Shown: one piece after another, positions 45,101-48,930 of the stretch
Position numbering within the stretch: the stretch's first letter is position 1
Layout of the letters: the number at the start of each line of letters is the position of its first letter
DNA from: Diphasiastrum complanatum
Lineage: Eukaryota; Streptophyta; Lycopodiopsida; Lycopodiales; Lycopodiaceae
Reading direction: 5' to 3'
Length of the DNA stretch: 64,000 nt
NCBI GenBank assembly: GCA_029204225.1
Contig: CM055112.1
Location: 1,834,346 to 1,898,345 of the forward strand
Made by a program: the position numbers and the translations under genes
Notes under the pieces: generated by a model
Told to the model about the DNA's origin: nothing
Seen by the model: the letters and a program-made list of their open reading frames with translations, nothing else
Databases searched by the model: none

Positions 45101-47057
45101 TCTTATGGTGCCACATAGCCTGTTCTTCTTTATCTCCTTGCTTGTGCAGGTCACGATAGATCTCACCCTCAAGCTCGTGCTTTGTAGGTGGTGCCCGAGG
45201 AGCAGTAGCATTCATTTGCACCATGCATGAGTTGGGTGCACCTGCAACAATCAATGTGCCTTTCCATGTGTTCAATGTCCATTGTTCCACAAGAAGACAC
45301 GTAGACAAACAAGCCTATAAATGACTGTTGTAGAGCGGAATCAATAAACCTGCTCTGATACCATGTTGGAAAGTGGAAATTTCCACCCCGTGAAGAGACG
45401 TATGCCCTGGGCTGATGTATCAATTGTGGAACATTGCAACTTTTTTCGCATTCCATCAGGAAAGGTGGTTCCATATGTCAGATAAGTATCTTGAAATTGA
45501 AGTACATCAAAGGATAGCTCGAATATACTTGGCCACCTTATGCGCGTGTGCATCTCAACATGTGTCCTTTGGTGTTCACGAACACCAACCACCTACACTG
45601 CTCAATGGAGAGCCTGTTTCTCTTCTTCGTGTGATGGCTAGCCCATATGCTCCAATTCCACTCACAGGCGAAAGTTGAATAGTCCTGTGACAGTGCCCTC
45701 TTTGCCAAACGTTGAATGTCAGGAGTGCTGCGACCATGAAAGCTCCACCATCATACAGATCGCAACTGATCCTCTCTCATCTAACACTGCTCTCGATCAA
45801 AAGGCCTCTAAGTTGGTCTTAGTAGATGTACCCTTGGGCTCGCATGTGTCTATCTAACATGCGGGAGCAAATAGATATGCCCATCCCCACCTATTCGGCC
45901 TGGTGAGCCGTAATAAATGGGCCCTGACCTTGGTAAGAGATCCAGTGAAGACCCCACCACAATGCATGCATCTCCATCTACGAGCACTTGAACTCTAGTG
46001 CATAGCCACATCCCCCTCTATCAGCTCAACCTCTGAGCTTATGCCCTTGCCAAGGATTGGCATCGTGTTGATATCAGACCTGCAAAATTGGAAGCAAACA
46101 AGCAGATTTTTGCTACATTCTGGGGTTGTTTTGAAACGCGTTCGAAACGACTGGTTCAGGTTCGAAACAAGAAATTTTTTTACATTTTTTTTTGAAAACA
46201 ATGTTTCATGGGGTCGTTTTTATGGGTTTTTGGGGTTTAGACATGTCATAGAAAGACTAGTATCAAGTAGATACATCCAATTTCATGAATATGCTCTAGA
46301 GAATGCAATTTCAAGAGGAGAAACTGTGTATGGTGACTGGTCGCTTTCCTCAGTCAATTATTGACATTGTACCTTGTAAGAGAACAAGAAGTTTAGCTCG
46401 TGAGTTTGCATGCCCATTGCCACATGGTAGTAGGTACTCGATAACATGTCAACAATCACACTTCTATGCCCAATTCCCATTGCCTAGCCCTTATCTTATA
46501 AACCCTAGCCCTAATTTGGGCCCTATCATATGGGACCCCATAAATAGGTGATCCATAGATGATAATATGTCAAAGTTGACTCATGAGTCATGACACGTGG
46601 CACATGCACAAATCACAATGCACACAACAAATCACAATCTCAGACATCCAAGAACTCCCAGAAATTATAAATAGTAAAGTTATAAACTGTACAATAATGT
46701 ACTGACCGGTGACCACTGGTAAATCACAAATTACAATTCAAGAGTCAAAAGTTTAAACTTTAGTCCTTAAAAGCATAAACAACGGGAGTCTCTTAAAGCA
46801 AAGCATGGCAAATTTCAAGGAACAACAATAAGTTTATAGTTCAGTATAAATAGTCTTATTTATTGTTTTTGAAATTTGATCATGATTACATTTTTTTGCA
46901 GGACATATTTCAAGCTGTTGTTGCTTATGCAAGAGATATTCAAGGACTTTTGTGGGAAGATGCTTCTACAAGGAGGGTTGTAGTGCGTGGAGAGTTACAT
47001 GAGGACGTGCGCTCGTTCCTTCATCGACAGAACACCGCCTCGTCTCAAAGAAAATAG
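8313..47057 (+). CDS. TFB2: TFB2: TFIIH subunit p52 (GTF2H4 homologue), 15 exons
   Basis: Core subunit of general transcription factor IIH, acting in the nucleus in promoter opening and nucleotide-excision repair. In the family it anchors and stimulates the XPB translocase and binds the small subunit TFB5/p8 through its C-terminus. I assembled 15 exons: 8313-8428, 9083-9250, 16650-16718, 16979-17072, 17326-17432, 17981-18029, 18292-18351, 18632-18700, 18912-18995, 19472-19561, 22337-22422, 33269-33359, 34659-34739, 34841-34915, 46902-47057. They total 1395 bp, giving 464 residues plus stop, close to the usual plant length. Every junction keeps frame and follows the family in order, from MVASLP near the start, through QQWE and WFIPTKLA, to LLWED near the end. 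Introns 2, 11 and 14 are 7.4, 10.8 and 12.0 kb and full of transposons. No exon is broken, so the gene is probably functional. Confidence 0.93.
9083..9250 (+). CDS. TFB2: TFB2 exon 2
   Basis: Follows TTTTGACAG. Encodes LAKQYVMRMLYIDAPIP, then LQEWVL and KLEQLRIL, matching the N-terminal winged-helix region of Tfb2. Ends in phase 2 before GTCTTT. Confidence 0.92.
9413..9860. repeat. Imperfect tandem duplication (about 220 bp unit) in TFB2 intron 2
   Basis: Two units, about 9413-9630 and 9631-9860, share blocks such as aaccctagttacaccyatga, gggaggtggatttttg and ccacccttgcacacat. No coding potential. Origin unknown. Confidence 0.7.
10010..11310. repeat. 1.3-kb tandem repeat, copy 1
   Basis: Runs from aatcataaaaattg to gaaagttcaatt, where the second copy begins with the same start. 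Contains from left to right: a block with no homology that I can name; the stretch ggaacgcgttctagaatcagg at about 10422; a TATA-like ctataaatagcc at about 10945; a cluster of gttcc/ggaac motifs at 11040-11095; and, at about 11170-11300, a piece that translates like motif A of a Penelope-type reverse transcriptase. Confidence 0.8.
11311..12546. repeat. 1.2-kb tandem repeat, copy 2
   Basis: Near-identical to copy 1 over most of its length; the main difference is a deletion of about 70 bp near 11640. Ends at the same gcttgaaagttcaatt. It is followed by the 3' end of the minus-strand copia element. Confidence 0.8.
12400..12534 (+). pseudogene. Penelope-like RT motif A fragment (in tandem copy 2)
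   Basis: The frame reads FQTYDFMTLYIEINLQDLKF then KLIRDVFS. Penelope-like reverse transcriptases carry (T)FDFSTLYT followed by a (D)DLKxxxxxLI helix at motif A; the aspartate, Phe, Thr-Leu-Tyr pattern and following helix agree. The homologous piece in copy 1 (about 11170-11300) has a stop in the motif. No other RT domain part is seen here. Confidence 0.55.
12560..12688 (-). repeat. Partial 3' LTR of copia element in TFB2 intron 2
   Basis: On the minus strand the polypurine tract TTCAAGAGGGAG (12689-12700) is followed at once by TGTTGGAAATGG, a standard copia LTR start. The far border of the LTR is not resolved, and no matching 5' LTR was found beyond 16.1 kb, so the element is 5' truncated. 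Confidence 0.55.
12718..13389 (-). pseudogene. Copia RT C-terminus and RNase H
   Basis: A 223-residue open frame: SLMYITICTRPDLAFSVYSL, then YSDASWASCKDDKKCVTSG with the first RNase H aspartate, CEAEYVAAS with the catalytic Glu, DSQSAIYLA with the next Asp, and TKHIPLKYHHVRD plus DLLTKPL at the end. The domain looks complete; the polyprotein is not. Confidence 0.92.
13806..14003 (-). pseudogene. Copia reverse transcriptase N-terminal fragment
   Basis: Shows VHQIDVKTAFLHGDLDKEIF and MKQPEGYED, RT motif A of copia with its catalytic Asp. The YVDDM motif expected nearer the RNase H lies in DNA with stops (13400-13800). Confidence 0.88.
14379..15194 (-). pseudogene. Copia integrase core and C-terminal region
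   Basis: A 271-residue open frame. It starts close to MKVDSLSGSRYFLTFIDDY, contains LRSDNGGEYLSKEF with the second catalytic Asp, and YTPQYNGVAESRNK with the catalytic Glu. A long Glu/Gln-rich tail follows (QTPEQEAENHP...). The usual 'QQNG' is QYNG here. Confidence 0.9.
15388..16052 (-). pseudogene. Copia gag C-terminus and protease
   Basis: The protease part shows IDSGATSHITCNK with an intact DSGA active site and ends in LYVPTLRRDLLSVSRIA. The frame upstream is Lys/Asn-rich and includes a broken CCHC knuckle. The two frames meet at 15657 with a frame change. Confidence 0.85.
16080..16649. other. End of TFB2 intron 2, nothing recognised
   Basis: AT-rich intron DNA between the copia gag end and exon 3. 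No repeat or frame that I can support. Confidence 0.4.
16650..16718 (+). CDS. TFB2: TFB2 exon 3
   Basis: Follows GTCACAG; encodes KKEVTYRLNPKLQNQLR and ends at a strong GTAAGT donor. Preceded by the 7.4-kb intron 2. It is too short to stand out as an ORF and was found by homology and frame. Confidence 0.88.
16979..17072 (+). CDS. TFB2: TFB2 exon 4
   Basis: Follows GAGTGCAG; encodes GGIPRDPM and ELENYAIQQWE, both conserved in the family. Ends in phase 0 at GTCTGG. Confidence 0.92.
17326..17432 (+). CDS. TFB2: TFB2 exon 5
   Basis: Follows TTGTACAG; encodes LVILQLVNS and IQHIFQKAGLLTS. Ends in phase 2 at GTATGG. Confidence 0.9.
17981..18029 (+). CDS. TFB2: TFB2 exon 6
   Basis: 49 bp after ATTTTGCAG; encodes TSRITEAGFQFL, the counterpart of the family segment RLTESGFQFL. 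Confidence 0.9.
18292..18351 (+). CDS. TFB2: TFB2 exon 7
   Basis: 60 bp after GCTACAG; encodes SSQLWQIIREYVSAAE. The donor is GTTTTC, weak at +3 to +5. Confidence 0.88.
18632..18700 (+). CDS. TFB2: TFB2 exon 8
   Basis: 69 bp after CATGTAG; encodes LIGFLLELGFHIVGE, matching LISFLLELSFHVTGE of the family. Confidence 0.9.
18912..18995 (+). CDS. TFB2: TFB2 exon 9, with a probable GC donor
   Basis: Follows GGATGCAG; encodes PYNMNTLTGMQQ and LAILGLARVQQ. Homology requires the exon to end at CAACAG, followed by GCAGTC, so the intron starts with GC. The nearby GTAAAC donor (19006) would give a frameshift and an early stop. Confidence 0.85.
19472..19561 (+). CDS. TFB2: TFB2 exon 10
   Basis: Follows TTGCCAG; encodes KDRWFIPTKLAASLSTNLS. 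Phase 0 at both ends. Confidence 0.92.
19562..20398. other. TFB2 intron 10, left part, nothing recognised
   Basis: Unique-looking intron DNA with short frames only. Confidence 0.4.
20399..20580 (+). repeat. Possible short LTR with primer-binding site
   Basis: The stretch TGTTCCACAATGG...GTTTGTAACA (20399-20564) begins TG and ends CA and is followed after two bases by tggtatcaaagc (20567-20578), a Met-tRNA-type primer site. That is a plus-strand LTR end and leader. No partner LTR was found, so the left limit is a guess. Confidence 0.45.
20738..20920. other. GC-rich island in intron 10
   Basis: A run of about 16 A is followed by about 160 bp that is very rich in GC (CTGCAGG, GCGCGCGC), strongly unlike the AT-rich surroundings. 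The Pro/Ala/Gly frames here are composition artefacts. It may be leader or gag DNA of the LTR element starting at 20399. Confidence 0.45.
21000..22336. other. TFB2 intron 10, right part
   Basis: No supported gene or repeat. Short frames at 21.0-21.3 kb have no recognisable domain. Confidence 0.35.
22337..22422 (+). CDS. TFB2: TFB2 exon 11
   Basis: Follows ATGATTAG; encodes GFVVVETNFRVYGYTSSKLQ and LRLFVR. Ends in phase 2 at GTACTT, the start of the 10.8-kb intron with the LINE chain. Confidence 0.92.
22423..23840. other. TFB2 intron 11 before the LINE chain
   Basis: Reads like decayed retroelement DNA but without a motif that I can defend. Near 23.64-23.77 kb a short region repeats ggttcgaacc-like words. 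Confidence 0.3.
23858..24166 (+). pseudogene. LINE A ORF1, first half
   Basis: ORF1 proteins bind the element RNA. This piece has a coiled-coil-like segment ELENKIEQHKEETLSWAAVL, then SREQKAHNIKVLGIPDTHAI, the start of the RRM-like part. The homologous ORF1 of LINE E reads LESQVEQY...SWADVLKG and LREQKALNVRVRGI. It stops where the insertion at 24167 begins. Confidence 0.75.
24167..25042. mobile_element. 876-bp insertion in LINE A ORF1, solo-LTR-like
   Basis: The sequence CCTAG occurs directly at both borders (24162-24166 and 25043-25047), and removing the insert brings the two halves of ORF1 together. A 5-bp duplication suits an LTR element. The right end is ...tttcaaca, but the left end is not the expected TG (it is agcatg). 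There is no coding frame. It contains a 24-bp perfect palindrome (24847-24870) running into 15 G. Confidence 0.5.
24847..24880. repeat. 24-bp perfect palindrome joined to a G15 run
   Basis: Five C, then ATGCACATGTGCAT, then five G form a perfect palindrome, and the G run continues to 24880. Confidence 0.9.
25043..25325 (+). pseudogene. LINE A ORF1, second half
   Basis: Contains LRGTTIYMDDDLTYIQVDER and RRVIYRNGQIQFVAG, closely parallel to LINE E (LRGTTIYLNEDLTLIQVHER; RLIYRDGIIRFVD). This is the end of the RRM-like/C-terminal domain of ORF1. Confidence 0.8.
25380..26660 (+). pseudogene. LINE A ORF2 endonuclease region
   Basis: AP-endonuclease-type domain in broken frames. Recognisable pieces are GVWNCYGIHSS at the N-terminus (about 25387) and GHIFLTGDFNAWT (about 25791-25830), carrying the GDFNA motif. 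The region after 26036 (208-residue frame) contains PPWYDVECRSPHHTVTHAR, the linker between endonuclease and RT; LINE D has the same segment as KWYDTECFSLHKQVVYAR. Confidence 0.75.
26790..27640 (+). pseudogene. LINE A ORF2 reverse transcriptase
   Basis: Motifs in order: SWCTNIIHPIHKNGDP, YCCFVDFRKAFDYVPR (motif A), STIGVKQGCSLSPVLFGLYI (motif B) and SHADDVILV (about 27454-27480, where LINE D has YADDVILL). At least three frame changes separate them. GTILQSAVSSKAES and the YTYLGVLFFGP thumb segment also match LINE D. Confidence 0.88.
28330..28602 (+). pseudogene. LINE A ORF2 C-terminal zinc-binding segment
   Basis: The frame reads RLCQLCSLHEVESEEHFIFI followed by CP. This C-x2-C ... H ... C pattern is the zinc-binding end of L1/CR1-type ORF2. 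It is followed by IRGRYHCLFWDLPTTLRSLI and the 3' UTR. Confidence 0.8.
29009..29658 (+). mobile_element. LINE B: 5'-truncated copy inserted at the tail of LINE A
   Basis: Begins within ORF2 at the zinc segment (EDEFHFLFRCPAYYEIRGRY), continues with 78 residues of C-terminus, then a 3' UTR that ends gacattaataaagatc and a tail (TTTC)n changing to (CT)n, up to about 29658. Its start is preceded by a 12-bp perfect inverted repeat (29007-29018 with 29025-29036). Confidence 0.82.
29667..29947 (+). mobile_element. LINE C: 3' UTR-only copy with long (CT)n tail
   Basis: The sequence matches the LINE A 3' UTR (cacatacttgacatgtact; cttatatgccttttggcatg; gacattaataaagctt) and ends in (CT)n at 29863-29947. 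It starts next to the (CT)n tail of LINE B. Confidence 0.8.
29863..29947. repeat. (CT)n tract, tail of LINE C
   Basis: About 85 bp of CT repeats with no interruption, joining the 3' UTR of LINE C to the truncated start of LINE D. Confidence 0.95.
29948..32554 (+). pseudogene. LINE D ORF2: linker, reverse transcriptase, zinc C-terminus
   Basis: Reads KWYDTECFSLHKQVVYAR (linker); SWCTNLLHPILKAGDP; GYSTADQIF; YCCFVDFRK then AFDSVPRHLL after a frame change (motif A); STVGVKQGCPLSPTLFALYI (motif B); LYADDVILLL with the catalytic Asp pair at about 31168-31179; YTYLGVLFTGP (thumb). A stop follows at 31552-31554. Later frames (31572-32333, 32030-32554) give the C-terminal domain with RICQCCSLQEIEDEFCFIF, CP. 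Compared with a full ORF2, the endonuclease is absent by 5' truncation. Confidence 0.9.
29948..32850 (+). mobile_element. LINE D: 5'-truncated copy with nearly intact RT
   Basis: Begins inside ORF2 directly after the (CT)n of LINE C and runs through the linker, RT and C-terminal zinc segment to a 3' end reading aacattaatataatataatt with (CTAATT)n and (CT)n, then CA repeats. The two large frames, 29948-30925 and 30859-31554, are separated by a single-base deletion near 30885. It is the least decayed LINE here, with an intact YADD, but it has no ORF1 or endonuclease. Confidence 0.9.
32851..33268. other. End of TFB2 intron 11
   Basis: AT-rich intron DNA between the LINE D tail and exon 12; nothing else recognised. 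Confidence 0.4.
33269..33359 (+). CDS. TFB2: TFB2 exon 12
   Basis: Follows GGCAACAG; encodes LEYQLPNLVVGSLTKESI, one of the best conserved blocks of the family. Ends in phase 0 at GTGCCT. Confidence 0.93.
33360..34658. other. TFB2 intron 12
   Basis: 1.3 kb of unique-looking intron without a repeat or coding frame that I can support. Confidence 0.45.
34659..34739 (+). CDS. TFB2: TFB2 exon 13
   Basis: Follows TTCGGCAG; encodes IISFLQKHAHPHVA and VPTVPETVSDQ. Phase 0 at both ends. Confidence 0.93.
34841..34915 (+). CDS. TFB2: TFB2 exon 14
   Basis: Follows GTTTGGCAG; encodes IRLWETDRNRLQ and YVYEDFPSM, the linker to the TFB5-binding C-terminal domain. Followed by a 12.0-kb intron. Confidence 0.92.
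35225..35765 (-). mobile_element. Start of a minus-strand copia-like element in intron 14
   Basis: A primer-binding match (tggctctaatacca, complement TGGTATTAGAGCCA) lies at about 35748-35761. On the minus strand it is followed by a leader and a Ser-rich frame (MDSSSRSSSSYSPSLTPSP, ending at 35225). The LTR should lie to the right of the site, but its far border is unclear because LINE E begins at 36.1 kb. No pol genes follow, so only the first few hundred bases are present. Confidence 0.5.
36104..36171. repeat. (GA)n tract, tail of LINE E
   Basis: Reads (CT)n on the minus strand, directly following the 3' end of LINE E. Confidence 0.95.
36381..37023 (-). pseudogene. LINE E ORF1
   Basis: RNA-binding ORF1 protein of a LINE. 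Two overlapping frames (36784-37023 and 36381-36974): the first gives a coiled coil (SHLQKLDSSINDLKKEVAAI, QQLESQVEQYHTVVRSWADV), the second LREQKALNVRVRGITNSHDV, LRGTTIYLNEDLTLIQVHER and KRLIYRDGIIRFVD. One frame change lies near 36800-36830. Confidence 0.78.
37440..38280. other. Intron 14 DNA between LINE E and the hAT-like element
   Basis: A duplicated phrase cagtacctcagcgatggaggtcag-like (about 37375-37442) is the only structure noticed. Possible remainder of the copia LTR split by LINE E. Confidence 0.3.
38286..38393. repeat. 19-bp tandem repeat (3.5 copies) and inverted partner
   Basis: The unit ccgcggatccactgtggta repeats at 38303-38321, 38322-38340 and 38341-38359, with a partial copy after. 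At 38375-38390 gatccgcggtaccaca is the exact reverse complement of tgtggtaccgcggatc inside the repeat. It lies 300-400 bp before the BED-like frame of the hAT-like element and may be its subterminal repeat. Confidence 0.85.
38700..42050 (+). pseudogene. hAT-like transposase, several exons, internally deleted
   Basis: DNA transposase of the hAT superfamily. A BED-like zinc finger region at about 38715-38860 (VRRVPDKSNKSGARIVRC, a TAA stop, then YCLAEF and LTRLKGHL) is followed by a stretch that ends in KPAPTRFAFDLVYRL (about 39338), where the family has KPAPTRFAT. Next come FWRDAQTLSGLLRPLYIVLR (39411-39652), TELKFIWETRWNYFHK to LPITWWTMFGSTYPSIQRLH (39767-40111), and VCERNWSTWALIHTRRRNRL (about 40191-40325), the dimerisation domain. 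The central part with the catalytic acidic residues seems to be missing between 38.93 and 39.29 kb. Splice sites at 39652/39767 agree in phase; those at 40111/40191 do not. Confidence 0.78.
40455..42050 (+). CDS. C-terminal exon of the hAT-like protein: acidic, Pro-rich, two AT hooks
   Basis: An open frame of about 530 residues after CTTGCAG, in phase 0. It starts TKISDLERHVDLP, continues with a charged helix (MAERERELAEMRERELGLE), an acidic stretch (EDDQDEDEPI), a Gly/Arg-rich part, a long Pro/Ala-rich low-complexity middle (about residues 260-400), then two AT-hook cores, KRPGRPKGAPNKKSK and KRGRPRRAP, and an acidic end. Ends TGA 42048-42050. hAT transposases usually end soon after the dimerisation domain, so this tail is unusual. 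It is still open although the upstream exons are broken. It may be part of the transposase or a separate accessory exon. Confidence 0.55.
   Translation, partial: TKISDLERHVDLPTDNTHPMPADDLGTQLMAERERELAEMRERELGLEHREPPLYEADEPVSEDDQDEDEPIRVVFARSVRDEAYDTGVGHTPRAGVTGASRGRGGRHATDYTGRRAGHTGGASGIPSYVDMMEEALDRGQSDLGLTSAAAWMRASLSHRHFYDSTLEESPDDFDCTDWEAMQGPHGAQDEAWDDPEDGAHDESQSLEHLYLDAQMDDLIADLDSEAQQMPSVTLASMPYTESQPEQLHEVPAVPPVPQRVYVRRTTPPVPPIPLRPAAPSSPSTFAAGLHGRPPSVPRSSLAAPTSTDAPPVAAPTTHPPPLAAPTAPAPPLAAPRMYQYRPPQCPFQYLSPLYLPPAGTAPPHPVPPPAAGPRAHTPRTHPPLSAAQGHPSLATLSQPAVAWAQPSQPGDLHGGDEALTAPLVRKRPGRPKGAPNKKSKAQKLPGKRGRPRRAPVAGRGAVLQPVAAGVVGLACLGADAEVDWEDEDDESSPSDTQPMPVPDRHRYQLRESARGPELSPEHSFEFEAEH
42051..42548. 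other. DNA between the hAT-like ORF and the minus-strand ORF
   Basis: AT-rich, presumably 3' UTRs of two convergent frames. No terminal inverted repeat matching 38.29 kb was found. Confidence 0.35.
42549..42872 (-). CDS. Unrecognised charged ORF convergent with the hAT-like gene
   Basis: 107 residues, rich in Arg, Glu, Ala and Gln: QADNERHRKQEADIAEMLRQ near the start, FTRRQLIMVRERAARHRANQ in the middle, acidic end EGEESVEDP. Helical and probably coiled coil. GC-rich like the C-terminal hAT exon and unlike the intron around it, so I infer it belongs to the same element as a second gene. The true start is uncertain: a CAG/TAG acceptor-like site lies just upstream (about 42880). Confidence 0.4.
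   Translation of the reverse strand: MEWDSKPQADNERHRKQEADIAEMLRQARRRNPEPEHPARAVPPAPAVELDLDEQIGMNFTRRQLIMVRERAARHRANQEAAQANREAERDRQNNAPDEGEESVEDP
42980..43950. other. Intron 14 DNA, nothing recognised
   Basis: Short frames on both strands, none with a domain. Confidence 0.3.
43960..44330 (-). pseudogene. Gypsy reverse transcriptase fragment, highly decayed
   Basis: On the minus strand, in shifting frames: VFQKLRMQILYAKLPMCELF, EKINYLTMG, DGIEVDPKK and FLGFVDYYS. Gypsy RTs have VFxxLRxxxLYAKxxKCxFF, INYLGHxVSxDGIxVDPxK and FLGLxxYYRRF in this order. There are many stops. Confidence 0.65.
44664..44820. repeat. End of an inverted-repeat element, GGAACG/GTTCTA variant
   Basis: Reads catagatgcagccctcgttc, then a variable zone with tctagaa and cccggaacgc, then atatgggtatcagataaagc and tagtttgcc. 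The 965-bp element in GALS has catagttgcagcgcgattcc, a zone of gaatcg words, then atatgggtatcagatgaaag and tagtttgcc. The two are clearly related. The other end was not found. Confidence 0.55.
45345..46100 (-). repeat. LTR-type junction in intron 14
   Basis: gctctgatacca (complement TGGTATCAGAGC) at about 45352-45363 is followed at once by tgttgg. This is a copia-type primer site next to an LTR border on the minus strand. The LTR extends to the right for an unknown distance. Confidence 0.5.
46100..46240. repeat. Element end with gttcgaaac-type palindromic words
   Basis: ttgttttgaaacgcgttcga, then gttcaggttcgaaacaag, followed by T-rich DNA. The layout matches the variable zones at 44.7, 52.9 and 10.4 kb with a different core word (GAAACG). 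Confidence 0.4.
46902..47057 (+). CDS. TFB2: TFB2 exon 15 and stop
   Basis: Follows TTTTGCAGG; encodes the C-terminal domain (VVAYARDIQGLLWED...FLHRQN) and ends at TAG 47055-47057. In the family this domain pairs with TFB5/p8. No clear polyadenylation signal was fixed downstream. Confidence 0.93.
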   Translation, partial: DIFQAVVAYARDIQGLLWEDASTRRVVVRGELHEDVRSFLHRQNTASSQRK

Positions 47058-47640
47058 TTGCCTTTTTATTACTATTTCACCTTGGCAGCTTAGTAGTCCT
47101 TGAATGAATATTTGCTTTTATCTGAGGGTATTGATGATTAACTAAGCTGGCCCATGGTTGATCAGAACATGTTTAGTGTGGGAAGGGTTTTGAACATTGT
47201 ACTCCATTATTTCAAACTCAGTAAACGTCAAATTCACCGCAAATCAGATTCAGTAGATCTGTTAGAGATGTTTTACATAGATCTGTTGTAGTGGTAAGTA
47301 ATGGAAACCGGCGGTTACTGAATTTGAAAATTTGACATTCAGAATCTATGTAATATTGAAGACATTCACATTTGATGTCTTTTGCCTTGCAATTCTATGT
47401 AAGTTCCTATCTTTTTTCTGGCATTTCAATGACTTTTCTGCGGTACCTTGCAACGACTAAACACATGTTGACTTCTACGACCTCAGCACATCTGTAAGGT
47501 AACATACATGGTTATATGTGTAGTATTTCAGTACCATCTTAGTGGTATAGTGGTATCTATCGTATGATATGAAGGTATGAGAGCAATAGTACCTTGAAAT
47601 GTGGGTTATGGTGCTGCAATTTTATGTAAGGCATACATCA
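47058..47640. other. TFB2 3' flank
   Basis: Non-coding, 3' UTR and downstream DNA. No repeat seen. Confidence 0.4.
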
Positions 47641-47999
47641 TACACTAAAATGAATTTGGAAGATTCAAGATTTGAAGTTTCGTATTGATGAGCTAATTCG
47701 AGATGTTTTTAGCGACCCTCGATGTGAAGCTTTGAAAGTTGAAAAGAATGCTTTGGATTTTGAGTTTTTGTTGGCTTAAAAACAAAAATCAAGATGTCGA
47801 TTCAAAGAAGAAAAAATTTACAAAAATTGTTGATGTTGAAGATGTCTGTTCTTGGTTGCACTTTCTCTTGGATAATTTGCATATTTCTCTAGGCAATTTG
47901 CTTTTTCAACAAAGGATAGGTATTTCTGTGGGTACTAATACTCATGTGAACTTAATTGTACAGTGCAATTTCTTTAGACTTTTCTACAAGCCCAACTAG
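47640..47999 (+). pseudogene. Penelope-like reverse transcriptase fragment
   Basis: Two frames separated by a short frameshift region: QDLKFRIDELIRDVFS (47660-47715), homologous to the motif A helix in the intron 2 tandem repeats, and VEDVCSWLHFLLDNLHISLG then LLFQQRIGISVGTN (about 47838-47950). Penelope-like RTs typically read LxDNxYxxFGxxxFQQxxGIPMGTNCAP at this point, so GISVGTN is a mutated GIPMGTN (motif B). The YxDD motif is not seen and the copy is dead. Confidence 0.62.
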
Positions 48000-48930
48000 G
48001 TCAGGTTTATTGGTTGATGAAAAGGCTGCAGCCCAGAATATAGTACCTTGAACATAATTCACATGCGACATGTTTGTTTAAATACTTTTGATATGTGAAA
48101 TATGGAGTGACAACTTTTCAATTCTAGAGGTTTTCTCATCTTTGTACCAGTAAGATGCTTTTTGTAAACCATTAAGGAATCTAATTATTTTGTTATTCCA
48201 TGAGGGTTACTTATTTAAGAAAGTCATAAAGGGTTGGAACTATTTTAAACTCATTTGTTTCTTTTCTTTGGTATTTCAACTTTTGGTATGTTCAAGCTAA
48301 AAATAATAATAGAATTCAAAAAAGTGGGGAGCTAAGGTGCCCACCTTGTTTCTACTATTTTGTATTTTGTCCATGTCTTGGTAACTTTTGCGGGCCCTGC
48401 CATAGGCAGGTTGTATCCAGGATTGATTTTAACCTGCTGATCTTTTTTGTTACCTTTTTTTATTCATTTTTAAACTGCTTTTTTTTTTGGTTGATTTTTG
48501 TGGGCTTGCCACGTGTTTTTATTTATTATTATTTGAAAACATGTTTTTGTTTTGTTTCTGCGTCACATTTATTCCCTTTTTGACCTGCTCGCTGGATTCA
48601 GATGTGCATGCAGCATGTGTGGTGCCATAGAGCTGTTTTTTGCATGCTTTGTCACAGAGATTGTTGCATGCTTTGTTACACAAATTTGCGTTTATGACTG
48701 AGGCGCATAATCTTTCGTTGAATTCCAGTTTGGGTTTGGTTACAATTTTTGTCATCTGTGCACATCACTGTTTGGAAAGCGATTCAGGGTCAGATTGAAA
48801 ATAGCTCTAAATCAGTGCACGGGGCTTGTGACAGCATCAAATAAACTGTAAGAAAAATGATCACATAATGATCATGCTGAAGTCTTTCATCTGAGCTCGT
48901 TTTTGAGTTGGCTTCACTCTACTGGGTTCT
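48000..48930. other. Intergenic DNA, nothing recognised
   Basis: T-rich DNA. No coding frame or repeat supported. Confidence 0.35.
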
